Assembly: GCF_000717335.1 (NCBI RefSeq)
Contig: NZ_JNYZ01000017.1
Span: 62,001-126,000 of the forward strand
Length of the DNA: 64,000 nucleotides
Direction of reading: 5' to 3'
Source: Amycolatopsis jejuensis
GTDB taxonomy: Bacteria; Actinomycetota; Actinomycetes; Mycobacteriales; Pseudonocardiaceae
How positions within the stretch are numbered: position 1 is the first letter of the stretch; each line of letters opens with the position of its first letter. This document shows, in pieces, positions 16,246 through 25,576 of the stretch. Both the position numbers and the translations under genes were made by a program. The notes beneath the pieces are model-generated. The model did not search any database. It worked only from the letters and a program-made list of their open reading frames with translations, and was not told the DNA's origin.

Positions 16246-17487
16246 TCACTGCTGCGGACGGGCGGCATCCCCGGTCGAGGCCGATTTGTCATCGAGGGCG
16301 TGCCTGCGGAGTGCGAACAGTGCATATCCGGTCACCAACAGCAGCAGGACGCCGGACGCGGTGAACGTGTCACCCGCCGAGCCGAGCAGCTTCGTGACCA
16401 GCCCGCCGAGCAGCGCACCGACCGGAATCGAGCCCCACACCACGGTGCGCCACACCCCGAGCACGCGGCCGAGCAGCTCACTGGGTACGAGCGTGTGCCG
16501 CGCGGTCGCTAGTACCACGTTCACCGCCACCACCGCCGCCGCGAACACGCCGAACAGCACCGCCGACAACCACGGATGCCGTACCAGGCCCATGCCGCCG
16601 AATCCCAGCGCGCAGCACAGCACTCCGCCGACCAGCACCGTCCGCCGTCCGCTCCCTCGCACGAGCCGTGGCGTCACGCCCGCGCCGACCAGGCCGCCGA
16701 TCCCGCCGACGAACGCGAAGGCGCCGAAGGTCGCGTCGGACAGGTGCAGGTCTTCGAGCGCGTACAACACCAGCTGCGCCTGGGCCAGCTCGCTGACCAG
16801 GCTCAGCAGCCCGGCGATCGCCAGCAGCCGCAGCAGCAGGGAATGCCGGCGCAGCCAGCGGAACCCGTCCACGAAATCCGCGCGGACGTGCACTTGGTTC
16901 TCTGTGCGCGGCCGGTACCGGCCGGCCATCCCGAAGAGCACGACGGCGGCGATGGCGAACCCGGCGGACGTGAGCAGGAACGGAAACGCCGCGAACAAGG
17001 CGAAGGTGGCACTGCCGACCGGCCCGCCGAGGAACGTCTGGCCGACGATTTCGGACGCCTGCAGCTTGCTGTTGGCGCCCTCCAGCCGGTCTGCTCCGAC
17101 GAGCGCGGGCGGCAGGACGTTCGCCGCGCTGTCGGCCACCGTCTCCGCCGTGCCCACGAGCAGCGCCGCGAGGTAGATCGTCCACATGTCGACGGCGTCG
17201 AATGCGACCAGTGCGGTGACCCCGGCGACCACGAGCGCCCGCGCCGCGTTGGCGATGATCATCGCCTTCTTGCGGTCGACGCGGTCCACGAGCGTTCCGG
17301 CGAGCACCGCGAAGAGCAGCCACGGCACGAACTGCATGGCCGACAGCGCGGCGATCTGCACCGGGTCACGGGTGAGAGTGGTGGCGAGCAGCGGAAACGC
17401 GACCTTGGCAATGCCGTCGGCCAGGTTGGCGGTGGCGCTGGAGGCGAGCAGCCAGCGCAGCCGGCCATCCGTCTTCCTGCGCGCCAC
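16246..17487 (-). CDS. MFS transporter, EntS/multidrug-type exporter
   Basis: About 413 residues with 12 predicted helices and features of the EntS/MFS_3 exporter subgroup: SATANLADGIAKVAFPLLAT at the start, the loop DRVDRKKAMIIANAARALVV after helix 2, and LVGTAETVADSAANVLPPAL. It probably exports a siderophore, drug or other small hydrophobic compound. The GTG at 17487 is chosen because GCGAGGT lies close upstream. An ATG at 17547 is also in frame, but only a poor, closely spaced ribosome site precedes it. Three GTGA repeats at ten-base spacing lie upstream. Confidence 0.88.
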   Translation of the reverse strand: MARRKTDGRLRWLLASSATANLADGIAKVAFPLLATTLTRDPVQIAALSAMQFVPWLLFAVLAGTLVDRVDRKKAMIIANAARALVVAGVTALVAFDAVDMWTIYLAALLVGTAETVADSAANVLPPALVGADRLEGANSKLQASEIVGQTFLGGPVGSATFALFAAFPFLLTSAGFAIAAVVLFGMAGRYRPRTENQVHVRADFVDGFRWLRRHSLLLRLLAIAGLLSLVSELAQAQLVLYALEDLHLSDATFGAFAFVGGIGGLVGAGVTPRLVRGSGRRTVLVGGVLCCALGFGGMGLVRHPWLSAVLFGVFAAAVVAVNVVLATARHTLVPSELLGRVLGVWRTVVWGSIPVGALLGGLVTKLLGSAGDTFTASGVLLLLVTGYALFALRRHALDDKSASTGDAARPQQ

Positions 17488-17550
17488 GAGTACCTCGCGA
17501 GATCGAGTGCTGACTGCCGGTGACCAGTCTAGGTCGGCATGGCGCATTCC

Positions 17551-17576
17551 GTGACCGTTTGGTGACTTCCGGTGAT
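17551..17576. promoter_or_regulatory. Helically phased GTGA direct repeats upstream of the MFS gene
   Basis: GTGA occurs at 17551, 17562 and 17572, in the contexts GTGACCGTTT, GGTGACTTCC and GGTGATTTCC, one helical turn apart. They lie about 65-90 bases before the preferred start of the exporter gene. Phased direct repeats are a common activator-binding arrangement. The regulator is unknown. Confidence 0.35.
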
Positions 17577-17653
17577 TTCCGCAGTCAGGGAGTGTCGTTC
17601 CGGGCGGAACTGCAGTGTGGATCTATGCGCACACGGAATTCCGCGGGGGAAGC

Positions 17654-18004
17654 TCAGCCCCAGCCGAGTTCGTGCAGCCGTTCGTCGTCGATGCCGAAGT
17701 GGTGTCCCAGTTCGTGCATCACGGTGATGAGCACCTCCTCGACCACGTCGTCCTCGGTGTCGCACATGCCGAGGATCGGTTGCCGGTAAATCGAAATCCG
17801 GTCCGGGAGGACGCCGCCGTACTGGCTCGTGCGCTCGGTGAGCGCGATGCCGTGGTAGAGCCCGAGGATGTCCGGTGCCTCGTCGTTGAACTCCTCGACC
17901 AGCACCACGACGTTGTCCATGGCCGCGGCGAACTCCTCCGGGACCTGGTCCAGCGCCTCGGCCACCAGCTCCTCGAACCGGGCAAGGCTCATCTCGACCG
18001 GCAC
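17654..18004 (-). CDS. Zincin-like metallopeptidase (PF06262 type)
   Basis: About 116 residues. The motif HELGHHFGIDDERLHELGWG near the C-terminus gives the zinc ligands and catalytic Glu of a zincin (HExxH plus a downstream Asp). Length and position match the small type II zincin-like family, including mycobacterial Rv3836. No signal peptide is visible, so it is probably cytosolic. The GTG at 18004 starts two bases after the stop of the upstream septum-formation-type gene. An ATG at 17992 is an alternative. The two genes are adjacent in mycobacteria as well, suggesting a functional link that is not understood. Confidence 0.88.
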   Translation of the reverse strand: MPVEMSLARFEELVAEALDQVPEEFAAAMDNVVVLVEEFNDEAPDILGLYHGIALTERTSQYGGVLPDRISIYRQPILGMCDTEDDVVEEVLITVMHELGHHFGIDDERLHELGWG

Positions 18005-18006
18005 GC

Positions 18007-18960
18007 TCAGTTGCCCCCGGACGTCGGCGGCGTGCTCGCCGCCTGATCCTTGACACTGCCGGTGACCGCCTGGAACCCGCTGCCGTCCGCCAAGGTGGCC
18101 GCGACCTTGCAGTTGACCTTGGTGGACCCGGCGCTCCAGCTTTCCTGCTCGCGCGAGTCCCAGCCCAGCATGAGCTTCTTCTGGCCGAGGTCCGCGCCGC
18201 CGGTGTAGTCCTTCGCGGCCTTGTTGCATTCGGTGTCGAGCCACGCCTTCTGGTCGTCCAGCTTGGGGTAGCCGTCCTTGAAGTTCGAGGCGAGGTCGAG
18301 GGTGGCGATGATCTCGTACGAGTGCGGCTTGCTGCAGTCGACCGGGTCGCCGACCCCCTTGCCCGCCAGCGCGAGGCAGGTACCCGGCGCCCACACCAGC
18401 GACTGGTCCTGGTCGCGCGCCGCGCCCGTGGTGGGCTGCAGGCCGCCACCCGGCCCGGCCCACTGCAGGCCGCAGCGCAGCTGACGGTCACCGTCGGCCC
18501 ACTGCGCCGCCGTCGGCCGCAGCAGGTTGGTGGTGAGCTTGCCGTACGGGTCGAGCGCGTGGCCGAGGTACGGCCGGACGTCGCTGTTGCACTTCTGCTG
18601 CGCGAGGTCCTGCCACTGGTCGAGGCCGGGGAACGGCGCCTGCGCGGGGAACTGCGCCCCGATGTCGACCATCGTGGTGACCTCGAAGAGGTGCGGCTGG
18701 CCACACGGCACCTGGTGCGCGTCCGCCGCGTCCTGCGCCGCCCAGGCAAGGCAGGTGCCGGGCGGGGAGTGGAACGCCTTCTCGGCGGCCTCGGTCAGCT
18801 TGCCCTCGCCACCGCCGGCGCCGCCGTTGGCGAGCGTGCCGGTCCAGGAGAACGCGACGCTCAGCGCGAGCGCGATGACGGCGCCAAGGAACACCCCGGC
18901 CATCACCACGCGGGTGGTCAGGGTCTTCATGTGCGGGAACCGCTCGGCGCCTCTGGACAT
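18007..18960 (-). CDS. Septum-formation-family membrane-anchored protein
   Basis: About 317 residues from the ATG at 18960. One membrane helix (about 15-38, VVMAGVFLGAVIALALSVAF) precedes two extracytoplasmic repeats, each with the pattern GTCLAW...PCGQPHLFEV and GTCLAL...DCSKPHSYEI, with conserved cysteines likely to form disulfides. This repeat is the Septum_form domain found in mycobacterial Rv3835 and related proteins. The name comes from weak genetic association, so the role is uncertain. It runs in a probable operon with the zincin-like peptidase, two bases downstream. The frame stays open further upstream, but that part overlaps the divergent promoter region and looks non-coding. Confidence 0.88.
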   Translation of the reverse strand: MSRGAERFPHMKTLTTRVVMAGVFLGAVIALALSVAFSWTGTLANGGAGGGEGKLTEAAEKAFHSPPGTCLAWAAQDAADAHQVPCGQPHLFEVTTMVDIGAQFPAQAPFPGLDQWQDLAQQKCNSDVRPYLGHALDPYGKLTTNLLRPTAAQWADGDRQLRCGLQWAGPGGGLQPTTGAARDQDQSLVWAPGTCLALAGKGVGDPVDCSKPHSYEIIATLDLASNFKDGYPKLDDQKAWLDTECNKAAKDYTGGADLGQKKLMLGWDSREQESWSAGSTKVNCKVAATLADGSGFQAVTGSVKDQAASTPPTSGGN

Positions 18961-19055
18961 CGATACCCATGATGCCCGCGCCGCGTGAGCAGTGCGTGTG
19001 CCGGGTCGATTAGGGTGGAGGAGGGTTTGCCGTGCCGGGGGATTACGGAGCGCAT

Positions 19056-19676
19056 ATGACGCAGGACGACAACAGCGGGGAGCAGCCGCCAGAACAACCC
19101 GCGAAGCCGGGTTCGATGCGTTTCCAGGACGCGAATACGCAACGGCGGGAGCCGTCGGTCGCCGAGCAGCGGGCACGCCGCCAGGCGATGGCCGACCGGG
19201 AACGCGAGGAGCAGGAAGCGCTCCAGGCGCAACGCGCGGCCGACGCGAAGGCGGCCACCAAACGCAAGATCCTGATCGGCAGCGGGGTCACGGTCGGCCT
19301 CGTCGGGCTGGTCGCCACCTTCTACACCGTCGCCAGGCCGTCGGAGACCACCGCGGTCTGCACCGACAACAGCGGCGTGATCAGGGACGACCAGAACTGC
19401 GATCCGGCGTACGCGGCGAGCCACGGCGGGCACTACAGCGGCGGGTTTTGGTTCATCCCGATTCCCGGTGGCGGGTTCACCCAGTACCGCTACAACTACG
19501 GCGGCACCGGCACCATCGGCCAGCGGGTCTCCGGCGGCAGCTTCACCGCGCCGTCGGGCAACACGAACGTCTCCACCAAATCGGGCACGAGCGTCCAGCG
19601 CGGCGGGTTCGGCATCAGCGGCAAGAGCGGTACGTCCGGCAGCACGGGCGGCACCGGCAAGAGCGGAGGCTCGTAG
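19056..19676 (+). CDS. YgiB-like (DUF1190-type) membrane-anchored protein
   Basis: 206 residues from ATG 19056. An acidic/charged cytoplasmic N-terminus with a short coiled coil (AEQRARRQAMADREREEQEA) leads into one membrane helix (about 78-97). The outer part has two cysteines, then GGHYSGGFWFIPIPGGG and a Gly/Ser/Thr-rich tail with VQRGGFGISGKSGTS. The tail strongly recalls E. coli YgiB, which ends with a similar RGGFG segment and is encoded next to the ATP-grasp protein YgiC. The following gene here is a YgiC homologue, starting on the base after this stop codon. Role unknown; it may be the peptide substrate or an outer partner of the ligase. Confidence 0.82.
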   Translation: MTQDDNSGEQPPEQPAKPGSMRFQDANTQRREPSVAEQRARRQAMADREREEQEALQAQRAADAKAATKRKILIGSGVTVGLVGLVATFYTVARPSETTAVCTDNSGVIRDDQNCDPAYAASHGGHYSGGFWFIPIPGGGFTQYRYNYGGTGTIGQRVSGGSFTAPSGNTNVSTKSGTSVQRGGFGISGKSGTSGSTGGTGKSGGS

Positions 19677-20843
19677 GTGTATCGGGACCGGCGGGAGCCG
19701 CGCCGCGACTGGCAGCGGATCGTCGAGGAGCAAGGGCTGGTCTACGGCACCCCGGCGCGCGACGGCACCGGCAAGCCACGGCCGTACTGGGACGAGTCGG
19801 TGCACTACGTCTTCGACATGGACGAGGTGCTCTCGCTCGAGGCGGACGTGGAACTGCTGCACTCGATGTGCCTCGAAGCCGTCGACAACGTGGTGACCAC
19901 GGAGCAGTACCAGCGCTTCGGCATCCCGGAGTGGGTGTGGCCGCACATCGCCGAATCGTGGAAGCGGCAGGACCCGCACGTGTACGGCCGCTTCGACCTG
20001 CGCTACGACGGCAAGTCGCCGGCCAAGCTGCTCGAGTACAACGCGGACACGCCGACGACGCTGCTCGAGGCGTCGCTGCTGCAGTGGCACTGGAAGACCG
20101 ACGTCTTCCCCGAGGACGACCAGTGGAACTCCATCCACGAGAAGCTGGTGGAGCGCTGGGGCGAGATCGGCGACAAACTTCCGTCGAACGAACTGCACTT
20201 CACCTGGTCCTCGGCCGATCCGAGCGGCGAGGACCACGTCACCACGGCGTACCTGCAGGAGACCGCGGCCGAGGCCGGGCTCGACACGGTCGGGCTGGCG
20301 ATCGAGGAGATCGGCTGGGACCCGGTGCTCAAGCGGTTCGTCGACCTCGAAGAAGCGCAGATGGCCACGGTCGTGAAGCTGTACCCGTGGGAATGGGTGG
20401 TCGACGAGGAGTTCGGCCACTACGCGGTGGACACGATGCCGCGCACGCTGTGGGTCGAACCGCTGTGGAAGATGCTGCTGTCGAACAAGACGCTGCTCGC
20501 CGTCCTGTGGGAGAACTACCCCGGGCACCCGAACCTGCTGCCCGCGTTCGCCGACGATCCCGGAATGCTTACGGAGTACGTGCGCAAGCCGAAGCTCGGG
20601 CGCGAGGGCGCGAACGTGCAGATCGTGGCCACCGGGTACGAGACCCAGACCGACGGGGTCTACGGCGCCGAAGGGTATGTCTACCAGGCGTTCGACCCGC
20701 TGCCGGAGTTCGACGGATACCGGCCCGCGCTGGGCGCGTGGATCGTCGGCGACTCGTCGGCCGGCCTCGGCATCCGGGAAACGAGCGGCCTCGTCACCGA
20801 TGACGGTGCGGCGTTCGTCCCCCACCGCATCCCGCAGTCGTGA
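19677..20843 (+). CDS. YgiC-like ATP-grasp ligase (glutathionylspermidine synthase family)
   Basis: 388 residues from GTG 19677, with the ribosome site GGAGG inside the end of the preceding gene. It matches the glutathionylspermidine-synthase-like ATP-grasp family: RFDLRYDGKSPAKLLEYNAD is the substrate/ATP-binding hallmark, followed by NADTPTTLLEASLLQWHW and, near the C-terminus, VRKPKLGREGANVQIV with the ATP-grasp lysine. These enzymes make C-N bonds using acyl phosphates. The stand-alone ligase domain, without an amidase domain, is of the YgiC/YjfC type, whose substrate is not established. It lies between a YgiB-like protein and a DUF350 membrane protein, a conserved arrangement. Confidence 0.92.
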   Translation: MYRDRREPRRDWQRIVEEQGLVYGTPARDGTGKPRPYWDESVHYVFDMDEVLSLEADVELLHSMCLEAVDNVVTTEQYQRFGIPEWVWPHIAESWKRQDPHVYGRFDLRYDGKSPAKLLEYNADTPTTLLEASLLQWHWKTDVFPEDDQWNSIHEKLVERWGEIGDKLPSNELHFTWSSADPSGEDHVTTAYLQETAAEAGLDTVGLAIEEIGWDPVLKRFVDLEEAQMATVVKLYPWEWVVDEEFGHYAVDTMPRTLWVEPLWKMLLSNKTLLAVLWENYPGHPNLLPAFADDPGMLTEYVRKPKLGREGANVQIVATGYETQTDGVYGAEGYVYQAFDPLPEFDGYRPALGAWIVGDSSAGLGIRETSGLVTDDGAAFVPHRIPQS

Positions 20844-20889
20844 TACAACCCTGCCTGCCTGATCCGTCCGGTTCGTTCTGGGAGACCCC

Positions 20890-21345
20890 GTGACCTCGTC
20901 GACTCTTGCGCTGTCCGCCACGTTCGGCTCCGAACTCGTGCGCGGCATCGGCGCGATCCTGCTGTACGGCGTCATCGGGCTGCTGCTGATGTTCGCCGGC
21001 TTCTACGCCATCGACTTCACCACGCCCGGCAAGCTCTCGAAGCTCGTCACGCGCGGCCTGCCGAACGCGGTGATCGTGACCGCGTCCGGGCTGCTGTCAA
21101 TGGCGTTCATCGTGGTGGTGGCCATCTTCAACTCGGCGAGCGACCTCACCGAGGGCCTCACCACGTCGCTGGTCTACGGCCTGCTCGGCGTGATCGTGCA
21201 GGTGATCGCGGTGCGCCTGCTGGAGTGGGCGACCCGGATCGACGTCGGCTCCACGATCGAGAGCGAGAAGTTCGCCCCGGCGAGCATCGTGGTCGCCGCT
21301 GCGCACATCGGTCTCGGTTTGGTCGTCGCGGTCGCGATTTCGTAG
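20890..21345 (+). CDS. DUF350 (YjfL-like) integral membrane protein
   Basis: 151 residues with four hydrophobic helices: about 18-38, 58-82, 92-112 and 128-150. The internal similarity (GIGAILLYGVIGLLLMFAGF and LVYGLLGVIVQVIAVRLLEW) is typical of the duplicated DUF350/UPF0719 family. GTG at 20890 has GGGAG six bases upstream. The gene follows the YgiC-like ligase by 46 bases. In enterobacteria the same three gene types are near neighbours, so the membrane protein may localise the ligase product or respond to membrane stress. Function is unproven. Confidence 0.9.
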   Translation: MTSSTLALSATFGSELVRGIGAILLYGVIGLLLMFAGFYAIDFTTPGKLSKLVTRGLPNAVIVTASGLLSMAFIVVVAIFNSASDLTEGLTTSLVYGLLGVIVQVIAVRLLEWATRIDVGSTIESEKFAPASIVVAAAHIGLGLVVAVAIS

Positions 21346-21390
21346 CTCACGGCACTGCCAGGCAGGGCAATTCCCACTAACGTGGGAACC

Positions 21391-22296
21391 GTGCGACTGC
21401 TCAGGACGCCGGAAGACCGGTTTGCCGACCTGCCCGACTTCGCCTTCGAACCGCGGTACACCGACCTGTCCGACCCACACGGCGGCTTGATCAGAGTCGG
21501 CTACGTCGAGGCAGGTCCCGCGGACGGCCCGCCGGTGCTCCTGCTGCACGGCGAGCCGAGCTGGTCGTTCCTGTACCGGAAAATGCTGCCGGTACTGGCG
21601 GACGCCGGCCTACGCGCGATCGCCCCGGACCTCATCGGGTTCGGCCGGTCGGACAAGCCGGCGGACATCGCGGACCACAGTTATGCCCGGCACGTGGAGT
21701 GGATGCGCCGGTTCGCCTTCGACGTACTGGGCCTGCACGAGGTAACCCTGGTCGGCCAGGACTGGGGTGGCCTGATCGGACTGCGGCTGGTGGCGGAAAA
21801 CCCGAACCGCTTCGCCGGGGTGGTTGCGGCGAATACCGGGCTGCCCACTGGTGATGTCGACATGCCGCCGGTGTGGCACAAGTTCCGCGAGACGGTGGAG
21901 AACGCGCAAATCCTCGACGTCGGCCGCTCGGTGCAGTCGGGGTGCCGGACGCCGCTGCCGGAGGACGTGCGGGCGGGTTACGACGCGCCGTTCCCGAACG
22001 AGATGTACAAGGCGGGGCCGCGTGCGATGCCGGGTCTGGTACCGACGCGGCCGGACGACCCGGCGTCGGATGCCAACCGGGCCGCGTGGGCGACGCTGAC
22101 CACCCTGGACATCCCGTTCTTGTGCGCGTTTTCCGACGGTGACCCCATCACCGGAGCGATGGGCCCGATCCTGCAGCGAAGCATGAAGGGCGCGACCGGC
22201 CTGACCCATCCGACCATCGAAAACGCAGGCCACTTCCTCCAGGAAGACGCAGGCGAAACACTGGCTGAACACGTCGCCCGCTTCGCCCGCCGCTGA
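21391..22296 (+). CDS. Haloalkane dehalogenase-like alpha/beta hydrolase
   Basis: About 301 residues from GTG 21391 (N-terminus MRLLRTPEDRFADLPDFAFE). The closest match is the haloalkane dehalogenase subfamily I: HGEPSWSFLYRKMLP, the nucleophile elbow VGQDWGGLIG (D124, with W125 as halide-binding residue), an acid in FSDGDPI and the base in AGHFLQEDAG. It may release halide from haloalkanes or act on another ester or epoxide. An in-frame GTG nine bases earlier is possible, but homologues start with RxLRTP. It is monocistronic and ends at a palindromic hairpin shared with the convergent aminotransferase gene. Confidence 0.9.
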   Translation: MRLLRTPEDRFADLPDFAFEPRYTDLSDPHGGLIRVGYVEAGPADGPPVLLLHGEPSWSFLYRKMLPVLADAGLRAIAPDLIGFGRSDKPADIADHSYARHVEWMRRFAFDVLGLHEVTLVGQDWGGLIGLRLVAENPNRFAGVVAANTGLPTGDVDMPPVWHKFRETVENAQILDVGRSVQSGCRTPLPEDVRAGYDAPFPNEMYKAGPRAMPGLVPTRPDDPASDANRAAWATLTTLDIPFLCAFSDGDPITGAMGPILQRSMKGATGLTHPTIENAGHFLQEDAGETLAEHVARFARR

Positions 22297-22324
22297 TCCT
22301 CTCCCGCGCTCTCCCGCCCCAACC

Positions 22325-22345
22325 GCCCAATGCCACATTGGGGCG
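22325..22345. terminator. Palindromic hairpin between convergent genes
   Basis: CCCAATG and CATTGGG flank CCA, extended by CG/CG pairs, 29 bases past the dehalogenase stop and 22 bases past the aminotransferase stop on the other strand. The core CCAATGNNNCATTGG is the same as the repeats at 57431, 57461 and 57491. It probably serves as a bidirectional terminator. Confidence 0.65.
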
Positions 22346-22366
22346 ATCTTCGGCAGGCGGCGCGGG

Positions 22367-23647
22367 TCAGCGGAGTGCAGCGAGGGAGTCCAGCAGGATG
22401 TGCAGGCCTTCGTCGGCTTCGGACTCGGTGAGGGTCATCGGCGGGCCGATGCGCAAGACATTCTTGTGCAACCCGCCTTTGCCGATCAGCAGACCACGCT
22501 GCTTCGTTTCCTCCAGCATTTGCTTGGCGGCGCGCACATTCGGTGTCGTGGTGCCCGGTTCGATCAGTTCGACGCCGATCATCAGGCCCTTTCCGCGGAC
22601 CTCGCCGACGAACGGACTTCCCGCTGCGCGTAGGCCTGAAATCAACTGTTCTCCGCGGGCAGCGCAATTGGCCTGAAGATCGTGATCATCGATGTAGTCG
22701 AGCACCGCCAGTGCGCCCTGCATCGATACCGGGTTGCCGCCGAAGGTGGAGAACGATTCGGCTTGGAAACAGTCGAGTACGTCGCCTCGGGCGACCACTC
22801 CGCCCACTGCCAGGCCGTTTCCCAGGCCCTTGGCGAAGGTCATCATGTCCGGTACGACGTCGTGCGCCTGGATTCCCCAATAATGTTCGCCGGTGCGGCC
22901 CCAGCCGGTTTGCACCTCGTCCGAAACGAAAAGAATCCCGTACTGGTCAAGAACTTCCTTCATGGCTTTGAACAATCCGTCCGGCGGCGAACTGAAACCG
23001 CCGACACCCTGGATCGGCTCCGCAACAAGACAAGCGACATCACCAGACGTAGCGGTGTCCAGCACCTCGACAAGATCTGCTACACAGGCGTCGATGTAAG
23101 CCGAGTCGGACAGATCGCGGAACGGGCTCCGATACCGATAACTGCCGTGCACGTAACTGACCTTCACCGGACTCAGCGACGAAGCCGACCACCCACGATT
23201 GCCCGTGATCGCGACCGTGCCGAATGACCGGCCGTGGTACGAATTCCGCATCGCCAGCACCTGATTGCTGCGTCGATACTGAGTGGCGAGCATCAACGCG
23301 GTGTCGTTGGCCTCACTTCCGGAATTGGTGAAGAACACTTTCGCATCCGGAATCCCGGACCGCGCCGCGATCCGTTCGGCCAGCTCCACCTGAGAGCGGA
23401 TCAGGTACAGCGTGGACGTGTGCAGCACCCCGGTGTCGAGCTGCTTGCGGACAGCGTCGCTGATCGCCGCGACGTCGTAGCCCATTGCGTTGGTGAGCAC
23501 CCCGGCGAAGAAGTCGAGATACGTCCGCCCGTCGGCATCGGTGAGCCGCCGATCCTGCGCGTGCACGATCTCGATCGGCTCGTCGTACAGCAGGGACATC
23601 CAGGACGGGAGCACGGCGCGATGGCGCGCGAGCAGGTCGTCGGTCAT
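22367..23647 (-). CDS. Class III PLP-dependent aminotransferase
   Basis: 426 residues of the omega-aminotransferase (AGXT2/4-aminobutyrate-type) group. Visible features are [17 protein letters not shown] (phosphate binding), [10 protein letters not shown], the aspartate in [14 protein letters not shown] and the PLP lysine in [15 protein letters not shown]. It transfers an amino group from an omega-amino acid or alanine to a keto acid. The substrate cannot be fixed; the YHGR and EPIQGVGG contexts fit alanine-glyoxylate or beta-alanine-type enzymes. ATG at 23647 is preceded by GGAGGGAA. It stands alone between convergent and divergent genes. Confidence 0.92.
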   Translation of the reverse strand: MTDDLLARHRAVLPSWMSLLYDEPIEIVHAQDRRLTDADGRTYLDFFAGVLTNAMGYDVAAISDAVRKQLDTGVLHTSTLYLIRSQVELAERIAARSGIPDAKVFFTNSGSEANDTALMLATQYRRSNQVLAMRNSYHGRSFGTVAITGNRGWSASSLSPVKVSYVHGSYRYRSPFRDLSDSAYIDACVADLVEVLDTATSGDVACLVAEPIQGVGGFSSPPDGLFKAMKEVLDQYGILFVSDEVQTGWGRTGEHYWGIQAHDVVPDMMTFAKGLGNGLAVGGVVARGDVLDCFQAESFSTFGGNPVSMQGALAVLDYIDDHDLQANCAARGEQLISGLRAAGSPFVGEVRGKGLMIGVELIEPGTTTPNVRAAKQMLEETKQRGLLIGKGGLHKNVLRIGPPMTLTESEADEGLHILLDSLAALR

Positions 23648-23799
23648 GGTGGTTCCCTCCGCTCCGGGTTCCTGCGAGTATGCGGAGCGCGGGAAACGGG
23701 CGACAACGATCAGACTGTCGGGTTGTCCGGGGGCGCCCGCACAGTGTGTACGGGAAACCGCGTCGAACCCGTCGCTGGCCTGCGGCTACCCTTCATTCC

Positions 23800-25068
23800 G
23801 TGATTGACCCCAGGACTCTGCGCGAAGACCCGGAAGCCGTGCGCGCGTCGCAGCGTGCCCGTGGTGAGGACGAGGGCGTGGTCGACAAGCTGCTCGACCT
23901 CGACACGCGCCGCCGCTCCGCGATCGCCAACGCCGACAAGCTGCGGGCCGAGGCGAAGTCCGTGTCCAAGCAGGTCCCGAAGGCCTCGGCCGAGGAGAGG
24001 CCGCAGCTGCTCGCCCGCGCGAAGGACCTGTCGGCGCAGGTCAAGGCCGCCGAGACGGAGCAGAACGAGGCGTCGGAGGAGTTCGACCAGCTGTTCCGTG
24101 TCCTGCCGAACCTGGTCCACCCGGACGCGCCGATCGGCGGCGAGGACGACTACGCGGTGCTCAAGACGGCCGGCGACGTGCCGTCGTTCGACTTCACCCC
24201 GCGCGACCACCTCGAGCTGCTCGAAGGCCTCGCCGCGGTGGACATGGAGCGCGGCGCGAAGGTGTCCGGCTCGCGGTTCTACTTCCTCACCGGCATCGGC
24301 GCGCAGCTGCAGCTGGCGCTGCTGAACATGGCGGTCGCGCGGTCGGTGGCGAACGGCTTCACCCCGATGATCACGCCGTCGCTGGTCCGCCCGGAAATCA
24401 TGGGCGGCACCGGTTTCCTCGGCGCGCATTCGTCGGAGGTGTACCGCCTGCGCGAGGACGACCTGTACCTCGTGGGCACGTCCGAGGTCCCGCTGGCGGG
24501 CTTCCACAAGGACGAGATCCTCGACCTCGGCGCCGGACCGCGCCGGTACGCGGGCTGGTCGTCGTGCTACCGGCGCGAGGCGGGCTCGTACGGCAAGGAC
24601 ACCCGCGGCATCATCCGGGTACACCAGTTCGACAAGGTCGAGATGTTCGTCTTCGCGAAGCCGGAGGACGCCGAAGCCGAGCACGAACGCCTGCTGGGCT
24701 GGGAAGAGGACATGCTCGCCGCGATCGAGGTCCCGTACCGGATCATCGACACCGCGACCGGCGACCTCGGCACGTCCGCGTTCCGCAAGTACGACTGCGA
24801 GGCGTGGGTCCCGACGCAGGAGACGTACCGCGAGCTCACGTCCACGTCCAACTGCACCACGTTCCAGGCCCGCCGCCTGCAGGTGCGCTACCGCGACGAG
24901 AACGGCAAGCCGCAGACGGCCGCCACGCTCAACGGCACCCTGGCGACCACCCGCTGGATCGTGGCGATCGTGGAGAACCACCAGCAGGCCGACGGTTCGG
25001 TGCGGGTACCGGTGGCGCTGCGGCCGTTCCTGGGTGGGCTCGAGGTGCTGGAGCCGGTGAAGCGCTGA
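23800..25068 (+). CDS. serS: Seryl-tRNA synthetase
   Basis: 422 residues from GTG 23800, the usual length; an open extension to 23680 is upstream non-coding. It charges tRNA-Ser with serine. Residues about 1-105 form the long antiparallel coiled coil that grips the tRNA variable arm. The class II catalytic core follows: motif 2 [20 protein letters not shown], the [15 protein letters not shown] region, and motif 3 with [20 protein letters not shown] and the terminal [14 protein letters not shown]. All key residues look intact. It is the mycobacterial Rv3834c counterpart, near pheA and the septum-type genes as in M. tuberculosis. Confidence 0.98.
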   Translation: MIDPRTLREDPEAVRASQRARGEDEGVVDKLLDLDTRRRSAIANADKLRAEAKSVSKQVPKASAEERPQLLARAKDLSAQVKAAETEQNEASEEFDQLFRVLPNLVHPDAPIGGEDDYAVLKTAGDVPSFDFTPRDHLELLEGLAAVDMERGAKVSGSRFYFLTGIGAQLQLALLNMAVARSVANGFTPMITPSLVRPEIMGGTGFLGAHSSEVYRLREDDLYLVGTSEVPLAGFHKDEILDLGAGPRRYAGWSSCYRREAGSYGKDTRGIIRVHQFDKVEMFVFAKPEDAEAEHERLLGWEEDMLAAIEVPYRIIDTATGDLGTSAFRKYDCEAWVPTQETYRELTSTSNCTTFQARRLQVRYRDENGKPQTAATLNGTLATTRWIVAIVENHQQADGSVRVPVALRPFLGGLEVLEPVKR

Positions 25069-25135
25069 GCAGGGAAATCGCCCGCGTGATCCCGGCGCTG
25101 CAGAAGACGGGCCGCTGATCGCGCTCGACTTCGCG

Positions 25136-25531
25136 TTGAGCGTCATCGCGCTCACGGCCGTGGTCTGGCTGGGCTGTTCGGCCCCGCGGGGAACTCATCC
25201 GTCGTTCCAGTTCGGGCTGATCTTCGTCGGCGGACCGGCGATCTGCCTGCTGTTCTGCGGAATCATCGTTTCGCAGGCGAAGGAGCGGATGTCGTCGTTC
25301 CCGTCCGTGGACCGGGAGTTCCGCGCCGTTGTCCGCCGGGGCATCCGGCGGGGGTGGCTGTTCGCGCTGGCAATTGCCGTCTGCGGTACCGGGTTCCTGC
25401 TGGTGGTGCCGAATGCACTGGGCCGGACGCCGGTGTCCGCGGGCACGCTGGCCATCGCTATTGCCGTGGCGATGGCGACTTGCGCGGGGGTCACCGCGGG
25501 CATCGTGCTCCGGGCCGTTCCCAAGGAGTGA
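25136..25531 (+). CDS. Small polytopic membrane protein of unknown function
   Basis: About 131 residues with four hydrophobic segments: a first helix VIALTAVVWLGCSAP, then FGLIFVGGPAICLLFCGIIV, LFALAIAVCGTGFLLVVP and TLAIAIAVAMATCAGVTAGI, separated by a basic loop EFRAVVRRGIRRGW that should be cytoplasmic. The start is uncertain. TTG at 25136 is the first standard start in the frame, but the frame continues upstream as Leu-Ile-Ala-Leu-Asp-Phe-Ala, which would complete the first helix and lacks an ATG or GTG. It follows serS and may be transcribed with it. No family recognised. Confidence 0.6.
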   Translation: MSVIALTAVVWLGCSAPRGTHPSFQFGLIFVGGPAICLLFCGIIVSQAKERMSSFPSVDREFRAVVRRGIRRGWLFALAIAVCGTGFLLVVPNALGRTPVSAGTLAIAIAVAMATCAGVTAGIVLRAVPKE

Positions 25532-25576
25532 TCCGTTCCGCAGGTGCGGAACCGCGCTGGTCAGTAAGGTGCGGGG

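Noticed and set aside
22325..22345. tRNA or other structured RNA
   Set aside because: The hairpin is too short, and no tRNA arms were seen here or elsewhere in the window.
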